The position numbers and the translations under genes were made by a program. Below are positions 1-12,169 of a stretch of DNA of 64,000 nt, in pieces (position 1 is the stretch's first letter; each line of letters starts with the position of its first letter). The stretch is taken from contig OY783220.1 in the NCBI GenBank assembly GCA_963678705.1, forward strand, positions 4,795,001 to 4,859,000, written 5' to 3'. Source of the DNA: Panorpa germanica. Its lineage: Eukaryota; Arthropoda; Insecta; Mecoptera; Panorpidae. A model generated the notes under the pieces. The model ran no database searches, was not told the origin of the DNA, and was given only the letters and a program-made list of their open reading frames with translations.

Positions 1-1044
1 AGTATTGGTACAAAAGTAATTACATAAGCTATAAATAAGATAGAAGGTTGTACAAAGTTAAGCGTCTACAGCCCAACATAACGCATTGGATATTTCGTAA
101 GAAATGTGGAAGAGAAGGAAGCGAGGAAGCAAAAGGGGAGGGAAGTAAGTCATATGCAGCGTAAACTAAAGTTTTTTAGGGATATATGTTATTACTAGTT
201 ATTGTGTCAGCAGACCCTCTTGGTTGTTATCAAGCTATGTACAAATTATGTAAATACATAGTTTGTACATATATAATGCCACGGCACCACAAAAACTGCC
301 AACTGAGGTAGAAGTAGTCGTGAATAGGAGTTAGTATCGAAAATAGGCCTAAGTTAAATAACTTAAATAAACAAAAAAAAAACAATATGGTTCTCCTTTA
401 CAATCCTAAAAATAGAGAGGACTCAAATATCAATAGAGCTGCAAATCACTCAAAGAGCAAGTACGACATTGTGCTTAATTAGTAAGTCATGTAGTGCTCT
501 AAAAACAGAGTAGTTAGAAACTAATAATACCTAACTTTAAAGACGAAAATGTAACAAGTTCCAAAAATAACTGTCGAAGTATCCTATAATTATATTAACG
601 TTCTTACAGTAGTTGTCCCAAATATGTCAATATTTTACAGTAACTTGTAAATGCTTGCAAAAACTATCTAACTCTATCGATAACATAACATAGCACTCCA
701 ATTTACAATGTATTGTATCGTTTTATATGCTGCTATATTTATCAAGCTAGACCAAGTATCAAGTATTGTTTCATTGGTTCGAGTCACCAAGTCGCCATGA
801 GCTTGCTAGACTATAAATAAACAACATAATAGATTTATTAATAGTATCCGCTCAATATCGGGTAGTTTCATAAAATACTTGAAAACTAATTTTAAAATAG
901 AAATAAATTGATCAAAAATAACTTGTGGCGCTTTCTGGAGTAAGTGTTACTTAGTAGTATTTCCACAACACTGTTCCTAATTTTAAACGAATGGAAAACT
1001 GTTTTAGAATTGACATTTAAGTAGTCCAATATACTGGTATTGTA
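1..1044. other. AT-rich stretch, no gene seen
   Basis: No open reading frame or RNA gene can be supported here. The only structure noticed is a short dispersed repeat near 266-350, listed separately. A tRNA-like B-box string (GGTTCGAG) at about 776 has no matching A box upstream and no cloverleaf. Confidence 0.5.
266..350 (+). repeat. short dispersed repeat, copy 1 of 3
   Basis: The segment around GTGAATAGGAGTTAGTATCG is a diverged relative of segments near 20860-20902 and 31405-31445, which share GGTGATAGGACT followed by a CATCGGAAA motif. Preceding words such as CTGCCAAC also recur in the 20.8 kb copy. Family and ends are unknown. The match is weak for this copy and stronger between the other two. 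Confidence 0.35.
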
Positions 1045-1354
1045 ACCCACCACTCAATAAGTTCGTAGGATGGCATATAAAGCATTTGATAAAGCATTAC
1101 TTCTTAATGGGAAACAAGTGTTATTCAGACTTTTCACCTTTTTCCCATTAACGAAATTCAGATTTTCTTATTGTTTTGAAAAATTCGAAAGTAACGTCAC
1201 TAAAACCACTGTAACTTGTAATTTAATGGTAGGAATATCATGAAGTTTTAACACATATCGATTGAAGATTGCTACTATATAAAAATCATATAGTTTTGTC
1301 AATAGTGGTGCCACTTATATGTTATTCTACGAACTTATTGAGTGATGTGACGCA
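1045..1354 (-). mobile_element. mariner deletion derivative
   Basis: Both ends carry the same inverted terminal sequence (CACTCAATAAGTTCGTAG on the left, its complement on the right), with TA at each outer edge, as expected for Tc1/mariner. On the minus strand, inside the right end, the untranslated leader is followed by a degraded transposase start reading KSEFR. On the plus strand near 1088-1125, the words LIKHYFLMG resemble the next residues of a mariner transposase. The remainder of the gene is missing, so this is a non-autonomous, rearranged relic. The same leader is found at 9930-10291, 45246-45560 and 52855-53077. Confidence 0.75.
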
Positions 1355-1719
1355 TACTGCAACCGACTTCATCCGACGTCGAGTAAGGTATATTCGACTT
1401 GTTTCGCATTAGAACACTTTATCATGAAATAAAGTTATTACCTTAATGTTTCAATACACCACTATTCAATACACCACATTTCTCTAATTAAAATGTAACA
1501 GCAAATAACACACCCGTAAAGTTATAATTACCATATCTATCCGCATCTATTCATTATACACAGCTCTTATTATAATATAAATTTAATTAACAAGACTTAG
1601 ATTCGTCAACTAGTAATTTGAATAGAAGAATGAACTTTGGGAATTGATTCACAAATTACAGTTATAGAGTTCAAATAACCGTCAACATTACGAATACAAA
1701 CCCGTCGAACTCATGCCTC

Positions 1720-1755
1720 TCGACAAGTTCAAACGAGTCGACAAGTTCAAACGAG
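1720..1755. repeat. two tandem 18-bp units
   Basis: The unit TCGACAAGTTCAAACGAG occurs twice in direct succession with no mismatch, about 100 bp upstream of the Harbinger-type MITE. No function is evident. Confidence 0.8.
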
Positions 1756-1856
1756 AGAATTTTACTGGCAGCGTCGGACAATAAGATAAGCATGAAGGCC
1801 AGACGCCTAACCCTGTCACCGGCGCGTCGTCTGGTTCATAGAAATGATGTAACTAA

Positions 1857-2528
1857 GGCCTGTCTCAGTATGGGACCGTATTTAAGCGAATTTCTGCCGG
1901 ACGTATACGGGCTACTACGCTTTACCTATCCGAACCATGTAAATGTAATGAGATCGCTCTGGAGCTCTCAGACTGCACGCTACAAAGCAGTCCGAATACG
2001 GGCGGCACTACCTCGCACATTAGAAGCGTATAAAGGCGAATTTTATCCAAGCGTTACCACTACTACAACGATACCCTATATGAACCTTTGTAAATGCAAA
2101 AAGCCGCGTCAGACTGGAGGGGAGACCTAAGATCGCCTTTTGTTACGCTGCAATACGCGGTCAAATGAAATCTATCGGCGACATGGGTATGTTCTGCATG
2201 CAATTTATGTTTGTATTTCAGTGAATCATGGGCACGGATGCCCATACCAATAGGATAGAACTAAATTTAAATTCACGCCCACCAGAACTCAGATATATAA
2301 TAAATGCTAAAGTCCCTTTAATACCAGTAGTGTATCGATAAAAATTAAAGTTAAAGTTTGCTCTCATGATAAATTATATAAGTGTTAAAGAACTCCAATA
2401 CACCCCCTAATACACGACTACAGACATCTGTGACACACATAGGGCGGTTTGCTTTGTAGCTCATTCAAACCGCCGATTTACGTCCGAATACGCCGTCGCT
2501 TAAATACGGTCCCATACTGAGACAGGCC
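1857..2528. mobile_element. PIF/Harbinger-type MITE, copy 1
   Basis: The element is bounded by perfect inverted repeats of about 33 bp beginning GGCCTGTCTCAGTATGGGAC. It is flanked on both sides by TAA (1854-1856 and 2529-2531). A 3-bp TWA duplication with GGC-type termini is the hallmark of the PIF/Harbinger superfamily. The interior of roughly 600 bp is relatively GC-rich but has no transposase motif; the open frame at 1792-2130 starts outside the element and is a by-product. A near-identical copy lies at 26453-27117 and a decayed relative at 42224-42320. Confidence 0.9.
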
Positions 2529-2531
2529 TAA

Positions 2532-4856
2532 GCCAAAATAGGGTGCTGCTAAGGCTACCACACCCACCCCACTTTCGATATTTATTTTCGACTTTCAGTT
2601 CCTTTCAACACTCCTGATTTAACCTCATCATACATTTAATTCTCTTCTTCTTCTATATATACCCCCCCCCCCCCGCCTCTACTGATATTTTAACTAGATG
2701 AAACGTCTAGTTCAAATTTAATTCAATAAGGGAGAGAGAAATCTTAACTCAAATGGTTAGTTACAATTGAGTTTCTGTCTTTTATTATATTGCTACTTTT
2801 GTAGCAGTCCTCTTCATGCGGTATCTGCATGTTTACTCGTATAAATGTGTTGCTACTAGCATCACTGCATTTGAACATGCTTGAAATGTAACTAGACCTT
2901 AGATAGTCGATCATGCGTACCTTATGCCTTATGCCTTCCCCTCTCCGCTTCCTTTCTCTCCCAAGTTTTCACGATACGATACATCCTTGCGGTAGATACT
3001 GATTAATCAACACTTTTCTGAATAACAATATATTTTATTCACACTTCAAGTAATAAATTGTAATTATTTCAAGTGCGCCCGTTACAAACAAATGTATTTA
3101 CGTATAAAATCACACCTCAGTTCTAGTATCCATAAAGAAAAACTTCAAGGACTTTGACAAAACAATGGATAAAAATATATCACTTGAAAACGCACTAGGG
3201 GAAGCTACTACCCGTTACGACGCGGCGTTAGCGTTACCCTTTCTACTCGGTTGGCAGAGCTACATCAGTTTTATCTATTAGAGGGAAACAAAAAGCAAGA
3301 AAACAGGAAAAAATACAGAAATAAATAAATATATCCTCCCTTACCTCCCTTATCACTATTACCCCCAAGAAGTTATTCGTATTTATGGCACGGCCAACTT
3401 CTTCATTTAAGTTTATTTTTTTATTTTATTTTTTGCAATTGTCTGCAACAGTAGAATGTGTGGGAATTTCTCTGTGACAGTGGTGAAGTTTGGGGAAAAT
3501 CTTGTCACCTTATGCTCCTTCATGCTATATACTTATACTTGACCACATACTTTAATCACAATATAAAGTTAATACAGTTTACAGTATTCTTATTTACGCT
3601 TTCAAACAGTGTAAATATTTCATAGTGTGTGTTACATACTTTCGATGTATACTTTAGTTGTGTCAATTATTGTTCTTTTTATCATTATCTTTATTTGAAT
3701 ACTTATTGGGTGCAATGCTAAGTTTATGTTTCTTGCTTTCACTAAAAACATGATAACGAATTAGATATGTTATAAATATAACAATTAAGGTTTCTGAAAA
3801 CCCGCCGAGTTCAGGTCCAATATTTTGAAAACCCAACGGATCCGAATCAGGGTCGGTCCAAAATCAGAAAAATATAAAAATATCTAAGTTATCAAGTATA
3901 TAATATCAATTAATATATATATATATAATTATCAATTAATAATCTATTTATAAACAAAGCTTGAACATTTCACTAACTTTCAACGTTTATATGGTTTAAA
4001 TAGTTCAATCGTGTGCAAAGTTATTAACATTTTTATATTTATAAACACCAGTAGAAAGTTGCAAATCGATTGTCCTTTTAGTACACTGTTGCCATCTATA
4101 TCAAACTATATAACCATGAAGTAATGTTTCTCCTTAACCGAAATGTTATATATGTTACGTAGAATTGGAAATAAATAAAAACGTAATATAAAAAGTCAGC
4201 ATGCACCACTGTCACTGTTTATATTATCGTTATATACTTTTGGTCCCAATCGTATCCTCAGCACGTTTCATCAGAAAAATAGAAGTAATTCACCGATAAA
4301 ACTCAAAACGTTAACTAAAGTCGCACAGCTAGCATCTAAACTGTGAACACGTTGATCCACCAACCAGTAACCACCCACAGTCTACCGGCATGAGGATGAC
4401 TGAAAACTGAAGGCTGAAGACTCGCGGCAATAATAAAATGAATATTAAAATATGCTTATTACTGTAAAATGTCAATTTAATTCTCAAAGTTAATGGTTAT
4501 AGTCTAGGGATATAGACGGGATGTGGAAGTGAAATTACAGTAATATAGGTTAATTAACTATAACTTAGTAAAACTATTAGGAGTTAATTAAAGCAGTAAC
4601 GTGTTACTTTGTAAAGTTCTCCGAACTTAGTGATGATAGACATTGATTCATGTAATATTCACAACGTAATCTAAGTTTTCCTAAACATAAGTCATTGTTA
4701 TTAAATATGCAAATGCATTTACTGATTCACCTAATGACATTAATTCTCGCTAAATATAAAACTTGGATGCTAGCTTACATCCATGTAATATTTAATTTAA
4801 GTGAAACATTTTGTCTATCGATAGAATACTTTAAAACATTTTAACTTGAAAGGAAG
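2532..4856. other. AT-rich stretch with simple repeats, no gene seen
   Basis: No coding sequence or RNA gene is supportable. A run of 13 cytosines at 2662-2674 follows a TTC/TA-rich tract. Short TA-rich runs occur near 3905-3930. Nothing else repeats recognisably within the window. Confidence 0.5.
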
Positions 4857-4995
4857 TTTTTGATTGAGAAATCGAAATTTATAACAGCAGTAGCCATGAA
4901 TAGATCATTGTTGTCTAGATATAAAGTATAAGAAGAAGCAGAACAATATTAGGGGTGATAAAAGGCTACGTGTCTAAGAAGCCCCAGAAATTACA
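4857..4995 (+). mobile_element. LINE 3'-end fragment, same family as 48 kb
   Basis: This segment matches, in the opposite orientation, the region just downstream of the LINE ORF2 C-terminus at 48.23-48.37 kb. Shared words include GAAATTTATAACAG and ATTAGGGGNGATAAAAGGC (N is T here, C there). It therefore appears to be the 3' part of the same retrotransposon, inserted on the plus strand. The reading frame is broken and only the last coding residues plus untranslated sequence remain. Confidence 0.55.
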
Positions 4996-4999
4996 TATA

Positions 5000-6335
5000 A
5001 TGAAAAAAACTTGAAAGGAACTTCGTAATATTCTTAAAAGTTTTATAATTATGTTAATGAGCAAAAAGGAATATTTATTTTTTCGAAAGCAGTAAAATAG
5101 ATCACAAAACATTGTATTTTAGATAACATTTTTTACGTAACAGGTAACTTCTGTTAACTTCCATAAACCTTGAAAACACGTAACTGTATTTAACTTGTAT
5201 ATATTAACCATTAATAACCAATAACCAATTACCTGATATGTAAACTGTTTTACATGATATACAACGTATTAAAATCTATATAACTGCTTTTTTTAAATAA
5301 TTCTACTCTTTTGCACATTAGAATACTCATAAAATTTGTTAACAAACCTTTTTAAAAATCATAAAATCTTAAATACTTTTTAAAGAATAAATAATTTTAG
5401 AATAGCCGTAAATAATAAAATACACTCTCTAAAATTAAATATTACTAGGTATTGTTTAACTAAAATGTTACAAACCGAAAGTTTAAGCACAGTAAAATTA
5501 AAGATAATTATATTTTGTACATTTACGATGATAAAGACAAAGATGAGTATATTAATTTTGCATTTTCAGAGAATTGTTTAACAAATTCAGGCAAAAATTT
5601 ATCTTAATCAAAATTAATAACCGGTTCATGATTTTAATACGCATTTGTCTATTAAATTTATATTAAAATTAAGAAAATTTTTAACAGTGAAAAAATTTCT
5701 TTTTGTCTGAAGGGTGTCAATTGTATACTTCTAGCGTCTTTCCAAAACAAAACACATCTCTGAATATACGAAATACATTTAGCTAAAATATTTTTCAATT
5801 TCATATACGACTATGACACAATAGATAGAAGAACTTAATAAGTTTTAGACAGTGTACAAAAAATGTATATGCGCATATGTAGTAATATGGAAAATGTTTT
5901 TTAGAGAAGAATTTTTCAATTTACTTTTGGTATTCATTGATGCTCCATAAATTATATTTTCTTGCACGTATCTAATAGAAAAATTGTTTTTCTCATGCGT
6001 GACGTCACGCACAAAGAATAACTGAATAGATCCATTACTGAAATGATTTAGTTCAATTATGATGGCTTACCTGTCAAGATCGAGAAAAATAAACGTGTAA
6101 ACCGAGGAGCATGTACGTGATGTATTGGCATGTGTGTAATATCGTTAATAAATTATCCAGTGAGGTTTATTACTACCTATACCAGTATAGAATATCAGGG
6201 ATAAGCAAACTTAAAAAAAAAGGCCAGTACATGTAGAAAATTGTCTTGCTACAAGCTAATTCCATCGTTCATTTTGTCTTGTAGTGTAAGGTTCATTTGC
6301 TAGCTTGTCACAAACTAATTATATAAATATATTAT
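5000..6335. other. AT-rich stretch, no gene seen
   Basis: Very AT-rich sequence without a supportable gene. A short word (CAGTAAAATAGATCACAAAA near 5090) also occurs near 48075, suggesting a small dispersed repeat, but its ends cannot be defined. Confidence 0.45.
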
Positions 6336-6490
6336 ATTTCTTTAGTTGGTACGAACCTCGTCTGTCGGTAAAACAGTGACCATAGTCGTGACAAACCATA
6401 GTGATAAACTCGTAGACTCCATAGATGACGTTTAAGATATAACGGCCAACACAGTCGACAGAACTCACTGTGCATATTGTTAAATTATAA
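6336..6490 (+). repeat. dispersed repeat with GTCTGTCGGTAAAACAG core, copy 1
   Basis: The core GTCTGTCGGTAAAACAGTG is preceded by TTTCTTTAGTTNGTAC and followed at a distance by CTGTGCATATTGTTA. The same order of words occurs at 7100-7230 in this orientation and at 35640-35857 inverted. In the 35 kb copy it continues into another dispersed repeat, so both are probably parts of one non-autonomous element of unknown class. Confidence 0.7.
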
Positions 6491-7099
6491 TAAAATTAAA
6501 TAATTTTAAAACTAAAAGAATATCAAAATATATATTTGCACACGTAGTATATATTGTCATATTTTTTAATCACATACCATCTCGAATACCAATATTTGAA
6601 CGTTAACTATCTGTAGAAGTTAATTCTAAGGTATTTCAAATTACTTTTACCATCAAATACTCGTATATAAGTTTACTATTTCAATTTGCTGTTCTGGATT
6701 ATTTTAAACGAGCACAAGAATTTCTGAGCTTTGTTGTACTGCACGAGTACTGACTGCAGTTTGGAACTCTCCAAGTTTTTTAATGGTTGAATACTTCGTG
6801 AAGCTGTTTAGTTCTGTATTCCATCGATGGAATTGTTTAACTACCTTCTAGCTACCTCTAAGTTGCTTCATTTAAACATTTAAGGTTTAATAATACATTT
6901 GCAATGTATAACAATGTTGGTAAAGCAAATATATTTTAAATGTACTATTGTTTTAAGATATTCTTAGGTTTTATAGTGAAGAGTAAAACTTATATTATGC
7001 TGTTACTGTATAATTACTGCATTTGAAAGTATGTGTAACGTTTTGCTTATACTCAGCATTTTTTCAATAAATAAAATGCTGGTAATGTCAATATGTAAA

Positions 7100-7230
7100 G
7101 AAATTATATTTCTTTAGTTAGTACAAAGCTCGTCTGTCGGTAAAACAGTGACCATATAGTCATCTCGCTGTGCATATTGTTAGATTATTATAAAATTAGG
7201 TAAAAAAGAATTGACAATTTAAATAATAAA
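7100..7230 (+). repeat. dispersed repeat with GTCTGTCGGTAAAACAG core, copy 2
   Basis: This copy shares the core and the downstream CTGTGCATATTGTTA with 6336-6490, but about 60 bp between them are missing. It extends into AAGAATTGACAATTTAAAT, which matches the inverted 35 kb copy and defines a longer element than copy 1 alone would show. Confidence 0.7.
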
Positions 7231-7332
7231 CTTTAAATGTCGTTTTTTTTTATTTCAGGTAGGATAGTATGATTTAAGTTAAACGATTTAAAATTTGATT
7301 TAAGAAAAAATTAAAGATTTGTATTAAAATTA

Positions 7333-7535
7333 TAGTCTACAAAGATCATAATTCAATAGTGAAATATTAGATGTGAATAAAACTTTCCCTATTAATACTA
7401 AATTTTTGTTAAGTGATTCAAAATTAATTAGTGAATTATTTAAATATTTAGACAATTGTAAAATAGAATTATAAATGTTTGATGGTGGTTATGACGAATA
7501 AAAGTCAAGGCCAAATAAATAAATTAAATAAAATT
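7333..7535 (+). mobile_element. 5'-truncated LINE insertion (ORF2 tail plus 3' UTR)
   Basis: The insertion is flanked by a perfect 17-bp direct repeat, GATTTGTATTAAAATTA, at 7316-7332 and 7536-7552, which is the target-site duplication expected of target-primed reverse transcription. Inside, about 40 codons of an ORF2 C-terminus are open from NSEILDV to a stop at about 7473. A short 3' UTR follows with GATGGTGGTTATGACGA and an A-rich AATAAATAAATT tail. The same 3' end is seen inverted at 37772-37950 and 40024-40148. The start lies in ORF2, so the copy was truncated on insertion. Confidence 0.85.
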
Positions 7536-7552
7536 GATTTGTATTAAAATTA

Positions 7553-9929
7553 AGAACATTTTTAACAGTGTATGTGTATACTAGAACTCGTTTTTACGCA
7601 ACGTATATACATACATATATATTTTATTGTATATGCTTCTTGAACTTTATAAGCTCGTTACATTTATAGCAGATTTCATAAACTAAATTAACAAAGATAA
7701 TTCAATTATTTTCTTATTATCCTCTGCACCGTTCCTTTCTATTTCTTCCACCGCTATTCGTTTTCCTTCCTTTTTAAATCAGCACACATTTTATTTCCTA
7801 AATAATGTAAATCATAAAAATTATCATAATAATCCCAACGTTATACGATCATGACAAATGGCAAATAAACTAATAAAAACGAATATTAAACAGAGAATTA
7901 ATCATACACGGAAAATAACTTTCAGTGAATGAAACGACAGGTTAACATATAACCGCTTTATATAATATGAGATGAATTGACAAATTTATTTTCATAGTTG
8001 TTATTTCAACAACAATCTATGTATATGTATAGGCTATATAAAGTACTTTATTTCCATGATAAACTTTTCAAATACAGTTTTGTTATAGTTCACAGCTATT
8101 CACTTGTAAAGGGAATGAAATGAATTGTTGATTCGATTTACCATACGTTTTATATAAAAATAAATGTATGGTATAATAAAACAATAATTCATAATAAATC
8201 GGTTACATGTGGTTTATTTATCAATCAAATATCAATACGGAGAGCTGTACATGTAATAACAGATTTCTAAAGCACACAAGTCAACGCCGAGGGCTAATAA
8301 ATACAACATCCAAATAAGTTACATGTTTCATTGCTATATGATAATATTTACCATGGGATATTTGGTTACATATTGAAATGTATGAAACAAATTAATTTCT
8401 TAGCGTATATAATTAATATAAATTAATAACAATTTTTTATATTCATTATACATATTATGTTATCATTAATTGATAGATTGTAAGTTAACGTAGTTAATTA
8501 CAAAAAGAAAAAATCATATTATGTGATTACATTTTTTGTTTTTTAATATTTATTTGAGTGCATAAACTTCAACCTTTATAAACATTTGCATTATATAATT
8601 AGCCATTTATAAACAGGAGTTAATATAATATAAAATAAAGAGAGTCAAAAACTTGGCCACGTTTAGGCACAATAATGCCGAATTTTTGCACCGATGCATA
8701 ATCATGAGCTCTCACTTCACACCTGAAGAAATATCAATTAGAACAATAAAATAAAAAAAGAGGATCTTTAATTTAATGAATATGATAATTTATTTGAAAA
8801 CTATCAGGTTCTGTTCTATTGAATCTAATGTAAATTGCTCACAGTCTCTATTTTACGCAATTTAAATGCTGTCACGATTATTTTTTAGTAACCATTCAAG
8901 TAATAACATCAATTTCATGTACTCTATATTCGTTTTGTAACACCTTGTTCTTTGGTGTATTAAAAGTTTTCCGTGTTTCCTTAAAATAGCTCGAACCAGG
9001 AAGCCAAACCTAGGGAATAGAGAACAAAACAAGAACATGAAACTAGGGAAGGCAACAGAGACTGAGGCGGCATGGTTCGGCGCGGCGTAGCCTTAGGACT
9101 ACTTTTTATTTTACCTTTACAGTCCGTGTGCAAGTAATAAAACTACCGTAAAGTTAGTTTTGTGTTTGTATAGGCAGGTTTCATATAGCTAATTCCACAG
9201 TAATTCAGTTACAGCAAACCTACAAACATATAACAAACCCCTTCTGACTCTATGTAACATAATGGTTAATTAAATGCAGTACGTACCATGTTCTAGAGAC
9301 CACCTACCGGTGAGCAAGGCAACAAATAAAAAATATAAAATGTCTGGGCTGTAAAATTAGTTTGCAGAGAATAAATAAATTACAAGAAGGTATTATGATT
9401 ACATAATTAATACTTTTATATTACAACCATGGATTTAAACCTTTGAAAGTTTCATTTCTATTAGCGTTTCTGCATAGGCCGCTATATTGTTGGTTCAATT
9501 ATGCATTTTCATTTGTTTTCATATGGAAACACAAAGTGTTGTGTAACAATTTACAGAATAAGCAAATTTCTGGGTTAAGCTTAGGGTGTATTAGAATTAG
9601 TTTATCATTTCTCAATTTTACCTAATTAGATTTTCAAGAATGTTTGATCCTAACGCAACATATGTTTACTAAGCATAAACAACCACGAAAACAATTTGCT
9701 AATTAGAAGATGATCTCAGATGTGTTTTGATAACAACTTATTGATACATAATAACACTTCATGTTCAAGTATACATAGAATCAGCTTCAAGTGTGATCAT
9801 TAACAACTTTTAAGGGTGGTGTTACTTATAATCCATTGGAATCCGTGACGTTTACATCAACGGTGTGAACCTTTCAGGCTTTGTTAGACCTTCTGCAATC
9901 GATTTTCTAAAAACACTGTTTTAATTTAA
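7553..9929. other. AT-rich stretch, no gene seen
   Basis: No coding exon or RNA gene can be supported. A slightly GC-richer patch at about 8985-9110 has no long open frame on either strand. The open frame at 9443-9625 is short, Phe/Leu-rich and compatible with chance in such AT-rich DNA. Confidence 0.45.
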
Positions 9930-10291
9930 TATCACATTACTTAATAAGATCATAAGGTGACATATAGATGGTGCTATTATTGACAAATCCAAATGATTCT
10001 TAGATACCGTTCAAGCAAAGCAATAGCTTGACAAGTGTTATTCGGACTGGATATTTTTTCCCATTAGAAAAGCAATGCTTTTCTATATAGCACACGAAAT
10101 CCAGATTTTTCAATTATTTTGGAAATTATAAAAGTAGTGACGTTACTTTGAACCACTGTCAGTCGTAAACAAATAGTTGGAACATCATGAAATTTTGAGA
10201 CATATCGTTTGAAGGTTGATACTATCTAAAATTCTAATAGATTTGTTAATAATGGTGCCATTTATTTGTCATCTTGTCAAATAGCACATCC
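9930..10291 (-). mobile_element. mariner relic with transposase N-terminus
   Basis: Left and right ends are inverted copies of the mariner leader (ACATATAGATGGTGC on the left, its diverged complement on the right). On the minus strand from about 10145 down, a degraded transposase start reads EKSGFRVL, followed by a stop and then SPNNTCQAIALLERY. This resembles the DNA-binding N-terminus of insect mariner transposases. The catalytic domain is absent. A fragment of the same coding stretch lies on the plus strand at 20428-20487. Confidence 0.75.
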
Positions 10292-10744
10292 TACATAACA
10301 TAGATATGTACAATTGTACATATTTCTTTATATATAAAATTCCATATACATATATATACATTTCCCTACACAAATACACAAGATAAAATATAATACAAGA
10401 CATCAACTAAGAACATCGGCAATGGGAATTTTAGCCCAGGTCATTCACCATACATTAGAATAAAGCCGGCCCAAACGATGCGGTGAATTTTTGATTCTAG
10501 TGTTTCCTCAAACGTGTGTGTTAAATATTGGAAGATTGACATGGCAGGTTTTCTACTACATGGTGGAACGAATGTTTGATCCGAATGATTTATTTATTTT
10601 AATAATTTGTTGATATTATTGATACTGACACTGTTTAACAAAAACTTTCAAGTAAATAAAGAAACTATCAAGTATAAAATTCTCTTTTGATGGACAATTC
10701 GTACATGTGCACCAGGTGGTGGGGGTAGAAAAATCCCTTTTAAC

Positions 10745-10835
10745 ACGGGTCAAAAGACCGACAACATCCCGAACTTCTTCCAACATGAACGTTGGACACA
10801 CTTAGTTCTAGCATCGGCCACACGATGTGTCAAAT
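10745..10835 (-). repeat. duplicated block shared with 62197-62290
   Basis: About 90 bp starting CGGGTCAAAAGACCGACAAC are shared with 62197-62290 at roughly 85% identity by eye, in the same orientation. Read on the minus strand, both copies keep a frame with WKKFG followed by LSVF. Just beyond this block, in another minus-strand frame at 10616-10743, a W-C-x-C-x-x-C cluster is visible. The source protein is not recognised, and the block could be an old retrogene or transposon piece. Confidence 0.5.
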
Positions 10836-11667
10836 ATTATTAAGACATATAGGCTTATTGTAATACCATTTGATCTTGAACTATTGAGTGATGTTTTATA
10901 TTTTATTAGCTTATCCAATCGTATAGCAATATTACGTGTCCGTTACAATCACTAGTATAATCACAAACAGTAATAAAAAATGTAAAAATACAATTAGTTT
11001 ATTTTTGTTTCAGATCTGAATAAACAAAATCCATCTAATGCTGTTAACCATTAAATCCATCAACTAAGGTAAGCACAAGTATAATCCAAACCCTGTTTTC
11101 TGGTTTTAATCTAATGGATACCATACCACCATACACTCGAATATCCGGACTCCGGAGTACCTACATCCCATTACAATAAGCCCTTCGCCTCGTTAAAAAC
11201 ATTGTAATCAATTATTCAGTAACTGTACTTGTCGCTGAACTTGTGGGAATTGTTATTTTGAAAATAATTAATTGGATTTTTAATTCTGTTAAGCATTGTT
11301 TACGGATCAATGGATTTATGTTGGATTATTTTATTGAACGACTGGAGTACACCAGCAGCGAACGAGAGTTATCACATGTGTGCAGATTCGCGGGTTTATA
11401 CCGTGTTCTAAATTAATCCGTAAAGAAGTGGTTTCATGTACAAGTACCGCACTAGATACAGTTAAGTGTATTTAAGGTTATTTAATATTTATAACAATAC
11501 CTATTATGTAAAAATTATTACTTGATGAAGAAAACTTGATGGTCATTGTCTTTTGCATTTCCATTTGTTTGATTCTATTTACTTATGTATTTTTTATAAA
11601 CTGTGATCATCCATAGCATACGCACAAACAGGTTTCTTTTAGGTTGTACAGCGTGTTTATCCTTGTA

Positions 11668-12167
11668 ATGCCGGTTTTACACCAAAGAGACAGGTTTGAA
11701 AACAGTTTTGTTTTCAAAAAACAAAGCGAAAACATGTTTTGTTTTATTTTAAAATTGTTCTGTTTTTCGAAAACAGACTGTTTCACACTGAACACACTGT
11801 TTTGGTTTTTAGTGTTTTTCTGTATGTGCCATAAAAATTTAGTATCCCACAAATTATCTTATCTTTTGTCCACTGCATTTTGCACTTAATGATAACAGCT
11901 CTTGGAACTATTTGTTAGCCAAATGATAAACAACAATTGATAAGCAAAAATGTTTACAAAAAACAAAACTGCGTGTTCAAACCAAGCATACTAAAAAAAC
12001 AACAAACGTGTTTTCCTTTGATTTTACTGACTCCAGGTGGGAATGTGTTTTGTTTACTAAAACAGTTTTTAAAGACAAAAATGATTTAAGAACTGTTCAG
12101 TTTTTACAAAACATAGGTGTTTTTGTTCGTGTTTTAATGTTTTGTCTTTCTGATGTAAAGCCGGCAT
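11668..12167. mobile_element. 500-bp TIR MITE (ATGCCGG family), copy 1
   Basis: The ends are inverted repeats of about 26 bp (ATGCCGGTTTTACACCAAAG on the left). TA directly adjoins each side (11666-11667 and 12168-12169). The interior is rich in runs such as GTTTTGTTTTC and has no transposase. Open frames at 11607-11889 on both strands are products of this low-complexity interior. Related copies: 20503-20623 (one end only) and 43191-43632. The superfamily is not certain; TA duplication would suit a Tc1/mariner-type MITE. Confidence 0.8.
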
Positions 12168-12169
12168 TA

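Noticed and set aside
764..800. B-box-like GGTTCGAG
   Set aside because: No A box at the right distance and no cloverleaf.
1792..2130. 112-codon open frame
   Set aside because: It starts outside and runs into the Harbinger-type MITE. The corresponding frame in the second copy (26544-26843) differs in length and start, so it is not a conserved gene.
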